The notes under the pieces are model-generated. The model was not told the DNA's origin, searched no databases, and saw only the letters and a list, made by a program, of their open reading frames with translations. This document shows, piece after piece, positions 51,061 to 64,000 of a stretch of 64,000 bases of DNA; position 1 is the stretch's first letter, and each line of letters starts with the position of its first letter. This stretch comes from Echinococcus granulosus. Lineage: Eukaryota > Platyhelminthes > Cestoda > Cyclophyllidea > Taeniidae. The stretch covers positions 979,758 through 1,043,757 of the forward strand of contig NW_020170399.1 of the NCBI RefSeq assembly GCF_000524195.1, given 5' to 3'. The position numbers were made by a program, and so were the translations under genes.

Positions 51061-52110
51061 TTAAAAGTGTTGGAGACTTAGAAACTCGGCAAGGTTGTCG
51101 ATAAGTAGCCCGGGAGCGTCAGCATTGATCCAATGTCCAGCACCGGGAATCTCCACACGCTTAGCTCGTGGAAAAAAGTGGAGTACGTAGGGCATTTGAT
51201 CAGATCTAAAATGCATTTACTGGTCGTACTTCGCAGAACCATCTTGGAAAAATGCGATGTAGCATGAGCGAAAAGCATACTTTAAGAATGGTGAAAGTTC
51301 TCCAGAGACGAAAAGAGCGGGTCCGTTGAAAGTGATATTGTCGTCCTCTCTGGAGAAAGGGAAAGCAAAGATATCACTCAAGTTGTCGTGAATAGCCTTC
51401 ACATTGACTCGCCATACGGCTCTGCCTCCAGACTCAACCAGATTATCAAGAATAAATGCACGTTGATGGTATGACTAAAAAGGAAGTCTAATTGAAATAA
51501 ATTAGGTGGAAAGTAAAAACGGATTTGAGTGATAGGAAAGTACGGGTACGGCCTCTTTCCACTCCTCCATCAAACGCGCTCGGAGGGTGTGAACACTCCC
51601 TGCACGGGTCATTCTTCTGGTATCGACGTGGTTCATCAGGGAAAGAAACAAACCCGTAGTAGCTCTGTTGGGCGATATGTTAGGGGCAATATCTACGACC
51701 ACCAGACGGTTGATCATAGAAGGCTGAAATAAGGGGTCATAAAGGGTTGCATGCGCATTGTACCTCCATCAGTGCGGCCATCATCGCTGCCTTGCCTCCC
51801 ATACTGTGGCCAATCAAAGAGACGTCAGAAGCCTCTAGCTGATTTATAAAATTAAGGATGTCCTCTGCAAGAAATTCATAGTTCATGTCCTTCGACCATG
51901 GACTTGATCCATGATTTCGCGCATCAACGCAATACACCTGAGATAGGCTAGGTTGAATGAACAAGTACCTTCCCGAAGCCTCTGCTGTTGAGTGCACGAG
52001 CAATAGACCGCCAGTTACGCTTGCAGCCCAGTAACCCGTGCATTACTACTAGGGGATTTTGGTTAGGAGCTGATACAGATTTGAAAATATCGTACGCCAG
52101 CTTAACGGCT
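51061..52110 (-). CDS. ABHD11: ABHD11-type alpha/beta hydrolase, first exon not found
   Basis: Five exons agree in phase: 52110-51969, 51937-51764, 51723-51544, 51474-51281 and 51205-51061. The fold begins with PLVVMHGLLGCKRNW (oxyanion-hole HGLLG), then VDARNHGSSPWSKDM, the nucleophile elbow LIGHSMGGKAAM (Ser), VVVDIAPN, VWRVNVKAIHDNL, FVSGELSPFL near the acidic position, and GAGHWINADAPG with the catalytic His. All are in the order of ABHD11. Known: a mitochondrial serine hydrolase; in mammals it protects the 2-oxoglutarate dehydrogenase complex. The first exon shown enters in phase 2 after CATTGTAG, with no in-frame ATG upstream, so a short 5' exon carrying the start and presumably the mitochondrial targeting peptide is still missing. 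The second intron is 31 nt. Confidence 0.9.
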
Positions 52111-52815
52111 CTACAATGAAGTACTGGTCTAAACGCAAACCGTAGAAGCAACCAAACAATAGGAGGAAAAATTATTTTCCGTAAAGATTACAAATGAAAA
52201 ACGGGGCTCTTGGAGTCCAAATAAAGAAATAAGTTACTTGCGCCAAAGGATCTTATACGGTCAATATAAGGGGATATACACTATGGAAAGTATACTATGC
52301 ACAGAAAAAAGTGAGAAACCAACTCTCGACACCTGCCCACCATCCCAAGTGACTGTGCTACAAAGAGTCTGTATCACGAAGGTTACCGCAACCATAAAGG
52401 ACCAAGTTAACTGGTTGCGAGAGCTATGCTCATCATTACGAAAGATTGTTTAAAATAATGCTGAAAGATGTTTTGGGATTGTGACACGAAGAAACAACAC
52501 TTGTCAGGGAAATAGGATTGGAATTATAAAAGACTATAACTAACGTTAGCGAGTGTAAAGAGTAATTCTCCTGTTTAAATGTGAGCTAATGAGTTGAAAG
52601 TTTAAAAGACCAAAGGAGTAAAGACGAAGAATATTCTTGACGCGCAATCAATTAAAACAGCTTGAGAAGTGGCATTAATGGCAAACACACATACTCCTTC
52701 TGTTCAGCTAAATTTTCAACACATTATAATTAAGTTAATTGCAACTGTATATTTTGACCACCGAACTCAATGTCAATGTCAATATGTGTCTGTCGGTATT
52801 TGAACTGCCCTCTAG
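52111..52815. other. Region upstream of ABHD11
   Basis: It should contain the missing ABHD11 5' exon and promoter plus the 3' UTR of the gene beside the gap. A 71-codon frame on the + strand (52238-52453) looks random. Nothing else is supported. Confidence 0.45.
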
Positions 52816-53135
52816 TTACCTTCCGAATGCCAGAAACTTTTTGTTGATAAAAACTGAATCATAATGTCCTTGGGCTCCTGCAAAGATGTAGTGACCTGTA
52901 ACGGAAATATTAACTGAAAGAGGATGCCTTTGAATTAAGCAGTATGGGAAGAGTTTGCGGATGATCACATTTAAAGGGATATTAGAGTTCGTTTCTACCT
53001 TCAGAGCCGCTACGTCTGGCATTTTCTTGGGACATGCCAGCAGTCTGTTGACCACCCTGTACATCAATGGCACATTTTCTCCATGGTACTGTGATGTAAT
53101 ACGGTAGTGGTTTATCCCTCGGTTCTGGTGAGACG
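52816..53135 (-). CDS. 3' end of an unrecognised gene cut by the assembly gap
   Basis: Two exon-like blocks, 53135-52999 and 52895-52816, are joined by a GT-AG intron (52998-52896, donor GAAG/GTAGAA, acceptor CCGTTACAG). In one phase this gives a C-terminus with LPYYITVPWRKCAIDVQGG followed by HYIFAGAQGHYDSVFINK, ending TAA. A second reading of the same exons, starting MYRVVNRLLACPKKMPDVA, is also open across the junction, so the frame is not certain. I do not recognise the protein. The rest lies in or beyond the 100-N gap. Confidence 0.4.
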
Positions 53136-53235
53136 NNNNNNNNNNNNNNNNNNNNNNNNNNNNNNNNNNNNNNNNNNNNNNNNNNNNNNNNNNNNNNNNN
53201 NNNNNNNNNNNNNNNNNNNNNNNNNNNNNNNNNNN
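53136..53235. other. Assembly gap (100 N)
   Basis: Exactly 100 N, the usual placeholder for a scaffold gap of unknown size. Order and orientation of what lies on each side rest on the scaffolding only. Confidence 0.99.
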
Positions 53236-61658
<8,423 letters not shown>

Positions 61659-62772
61659 TGGCCTTTACTGCAACACTTACTATGATTTCTACGCTCTTCC
61701 TCCGTGACATTTTGTTTGACACCATATGTGAATCGGTTAGCTTTTATTCATTGTTATGATTCGACACCCCGTTGACCTGTGTACCTGTCGGTTTAACGGC
61801 TGGGAACAGTGGCGTCTACTATGTGGGTGGGTTTTCCTTGAGGCGTGTGTGTGAGCATAGTAGCGTGAGCGCCCAGTGGGGAAACGGGCATCGGCGTCTT
61901 TGGTAAAGGGCAGTAAAGTGTGGGTTACGTAAATGATGTAGTCAGTGCTCACGTCATGTAAAGAGCGGGGGAGCAATTTTTTTGTTTAATATTAAATGGG
62001 CCCAAGCAAGGTTCCTAATAGGTTTGCTTTGAATGTGATATATTTTAGAGGACCGATCATTTATAAGGTGAGCAGATCATTGTAAGCCGCGAGGATTTAC
62101 ACTATAAATTAAATTGGTTGTTAAAATATTAAAATTTTGAGTTTATTTAATTTTTTCAATCATTTAAAAGGGAAACTTTTGATATATCAAATTGGTAGTA
62201 TGTTTTAATCAATGCGTAAACATGGCCTTGGAGTTCTATGGTTCGACTCGACTTTTTGATTTGCGGCTTCGTCTTTGGCGGTTTGCCTGTACTGACCGCC
62301 CTCTCTGTTTCTACATATCATCGTGCCTGCTTTCCGTCTTCGAACGTGAGCATATTTTACATGTTAGTTAAATAAGGTGTGTAACAAAATCCACTTACCA
62401 TGACAGTGTTGTCAACCATGTTTTGCCACGTACGTTGTGCCTTCTCGTGCTGTTTTGGTGCATAACTTGCTTTTAAATTCCTACAAATAATCAAGAAATG
62501 GGCCCTGTTTATTTTACTTATCATCAGTGAGGTTAAGATTTCATTTAGCCATGGGTTCTTTAACTGGTTTTAAGGCGGAATAAGTAGATAACTAACAATT
62601 CAAAGACCATGTGAGTGCCTTCTTTTTTATGGTTAGAAGTTCCAAAAACCCATTAATTTAATAGCCCAATACTGTGTGTTTTTACTGGTGTTTTTATGTT
62701 ACTGTAAATAGGGTCAATGTGAGTGTTTGTTTTTTAATCTAAGATTCAATTCCAACTCAATCAGCTCGAATC
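61659..62772. other. Intergenic region between AMPK alpha and ACSL
   Basis: It should contain the AMPK 3' UTR and the ACSL promoter, which read in the same direction. The frame at 61737-61976 - has no recognisable domain. A very A+T-rich part spans about 62100-62210. No gene was seen. Confidence 0.5.
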
Positions 62773-64000
62773 ATGTTCTCGTTCTTTGGCTCTTCGCCCC
62801 CTTTTGACGTAGTTTCAACAATTTCAAATGATGGGTACTTGTTTGATCCTGAGGTTTGTGTATTGCTTGTTTTAAATGCATTAAAATTGTAATAAATGTC
62901 AAGTAGTATTATTGACACTATATCGCACTTCACCTTCACCGTAGTTAATAGCATCATTATCTTCACACCATCAGGATACAAGAAACTGCGTATTTGCGTA
63001 ACTTTGGCCAAGGCAGTTTGATTGTTCTTAACTAGAGATTTAGTACCACTGGATAGCATGTTTGATATTCTTCTGTTTTCTTTTTATTGCTGGTTATGTG
63101 ATTTACGATTCTCTTGTTCTTCATCTTCGAATTGTAGGGCGGCATTCGTCGATCGTTGATTACCAAAGAATCAGACCTCCCATGGCTTCTTGATGAACGT
63201 CTTACAACTGTCCACGACCTTCTTCTTGAATCAGTTCGATTATCGGGTACATGCTCCTTTAATGCGAGTAACTAGAAGCAGAAAATAAAATTCCAATCCG
63301 ATTGTAACCCATCCGTCTGTCTTTGTTATGTAGGCCTACCGTTCAGTGGGTAAATACGTTTCCTTGCTAATTGAAACAAGTAGGTGAAACACTTAAGGTC
63401 GCAGTGCCTTCACACTCCAACCAAAAGTTCTGGCTTTGATAGCACCATTAAAGTCATGGATCAAATTGTGCCTTTCCTGATTGTTCAGTCGCCTCTCATT
63501 GTTCAACCTAATGCTTAATGCATTCACTTCGAGAAATTAACTTAAGCTTGAACTCACTTAGGCTTGAACTCTTGATTTCTAACATTTGTTCTCTTTGTGT
63601 CTACTTTACCACGGTTTTTGAAGCCATTTCTCAAAATGCAATTTGTTTGGGTTCAGCCTTGGTGTTTGTACCTCCCTCTTGGCTAACAAAGCTAGGGCTT
63701 TTCAGAAAACCCATTGGTGTAATTTTCATGAGTTTGTTGTTTTACCAATCATGGTCAACCACTTTGGGCCTTGTCCAGGAGATTGACGATATTATTGAAG
63801 TTGAGTGGCGAGCTCATGGGTGTTTGTGAAGTTGACTTGGAGCACCTCAATCACTTTTTATTCCGACAGAGAGATCTTAGTGTAGCACCACAAATATGCT
63901 GGTAAAACAGCTTTGTTCCATGATTTGTTGAAATGCCTACTTGTGTTTCGTCAAGGGCAAAAGCCGTTCCTTGGGAGCCATTCCACTCCGTCGGAGGCCT
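62773..64000 (+). CDS. ACSL: Long-chain acyl-CoA synthetase, 5' part only
   Basis: Three exons agree in phase: 62773-62853 (ATG start, MFSFFGSSPPFDVVSTIS), 63138-63246 (GGIRRSLITKE, then DERLTTVHDLLLESVRLSG) and 63956 to the window end (QKPFLGSHSTPSEA). The pattern of an Arg-Arg-Ser segment followed by a helical TV.DLL..V.LSG and a PFLG turn is the N-terminal part of ACSL enzymes, just ahead of the adenylate-forming domain. Human members have GxRRS, then xxRGLxVSGNGPCLG. Known reaction: ATP-dependent activation of long-chain fatty acids to acyl-CoA. Tapeworms cannot make fatty acids and depend on host lipids (established). No catalytic motif lies inside the window, so the identification rests on about 75 residues. 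Confidence 0.68.

Noticed and set aside
61739..61976. Minus-strand His/Arg-rich frame downstream of AMPK
   Set aside because: It is probably a shadow of the AMPK 3' UTR, with no domain or splice support.
63518..63829. 103-codon + frame in the second ACSL intron
   Set aside because: It does not match ACSL, and the phase-1 exon at 63956 continues the family motif instead.

Overview
This window looks like nuclear DNA of a parasitic flatworm, most likely a tapeworm. That is an inference. The direct evidence is a compact set of animal genes with very small GT-AG introns (about 29 to 45 nt) mixed with introns of hundreds to thousands of bases, at moderate GC and high gene density. There are no bacterial operons, phage genes or CRISPR. 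I rebuilt gene models by hand from open frames, splice sites and splice-phase agreement, and recognised products from remembered family motifs. No database search was run.

Layout, left to right. (1) 152-1763 +: 3' part of a two-RRM, nucleolin-like RNA-binding protein. (2) 2041-2482 -: mitochondrial ribosomal protein bS6m (MRPS6), two exons. (3) 4049-18215 -: an 18-exon BIG-type Arf guanine-nucleotide exchange factor (ARFGEF1/2) with an intact Sec7 domain. (4) 18951-43188 +: a giant gene of about 42 exons for a LYST-type BEACH protein, with unexplained antisense reading frames in one intron. (5) 43500-45001 -: SDR39U1-type epimerase-family protein, seven exons. (6) 45930-50464 +: VPS52, a GARP/EARP tethering subunit, 15 exons. 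(7) 51061-52110 -: ABHD11-type alpha/beta hydrolase, first exon not found. (8) 52816-53135 -: 3' end of an unrecognised gene running into a 100-N assembly gap (53136-53235). (9) 54170-61658 +: AMP-activated protein kinase catalytic subunit alpha, nine exons. (10) 62773-64000 +: 5' end of a long-chain acyl-CoA synthetase (ACSL), cut by the window end.

Three neighbouring genes serve endosome, Golgi and lysosome traffic. ARFGEF activates Arf at the trans-Golgi, LYST controls lysosome-related organelles, and VPS52 tethers endosome-to-Golgi carriers. ARFGEF and LYST are head-to-head with 735 bp between start codons, and SDR39U1 and VPS52 are head-to-head with 928 bp. LYST/SDR39U1 and VPS52/ABHD11 converge. 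AMPK and ACSL lie in tandem and both concern energy and fatty-acid metabolism.

I did not find a clearly new biological system. The points most worth checking are the antisense frames inside LYST, an apparent GC-AG intron and a Ser-rich, polyalanine-bearing expansion in AMPK alpha, 29-nt introns in VPS52 with a possible 40-codon alternative acceptor, the loss of a conserved segment after the Sec7 domain, and two small places where the LYST frame could not be closed.
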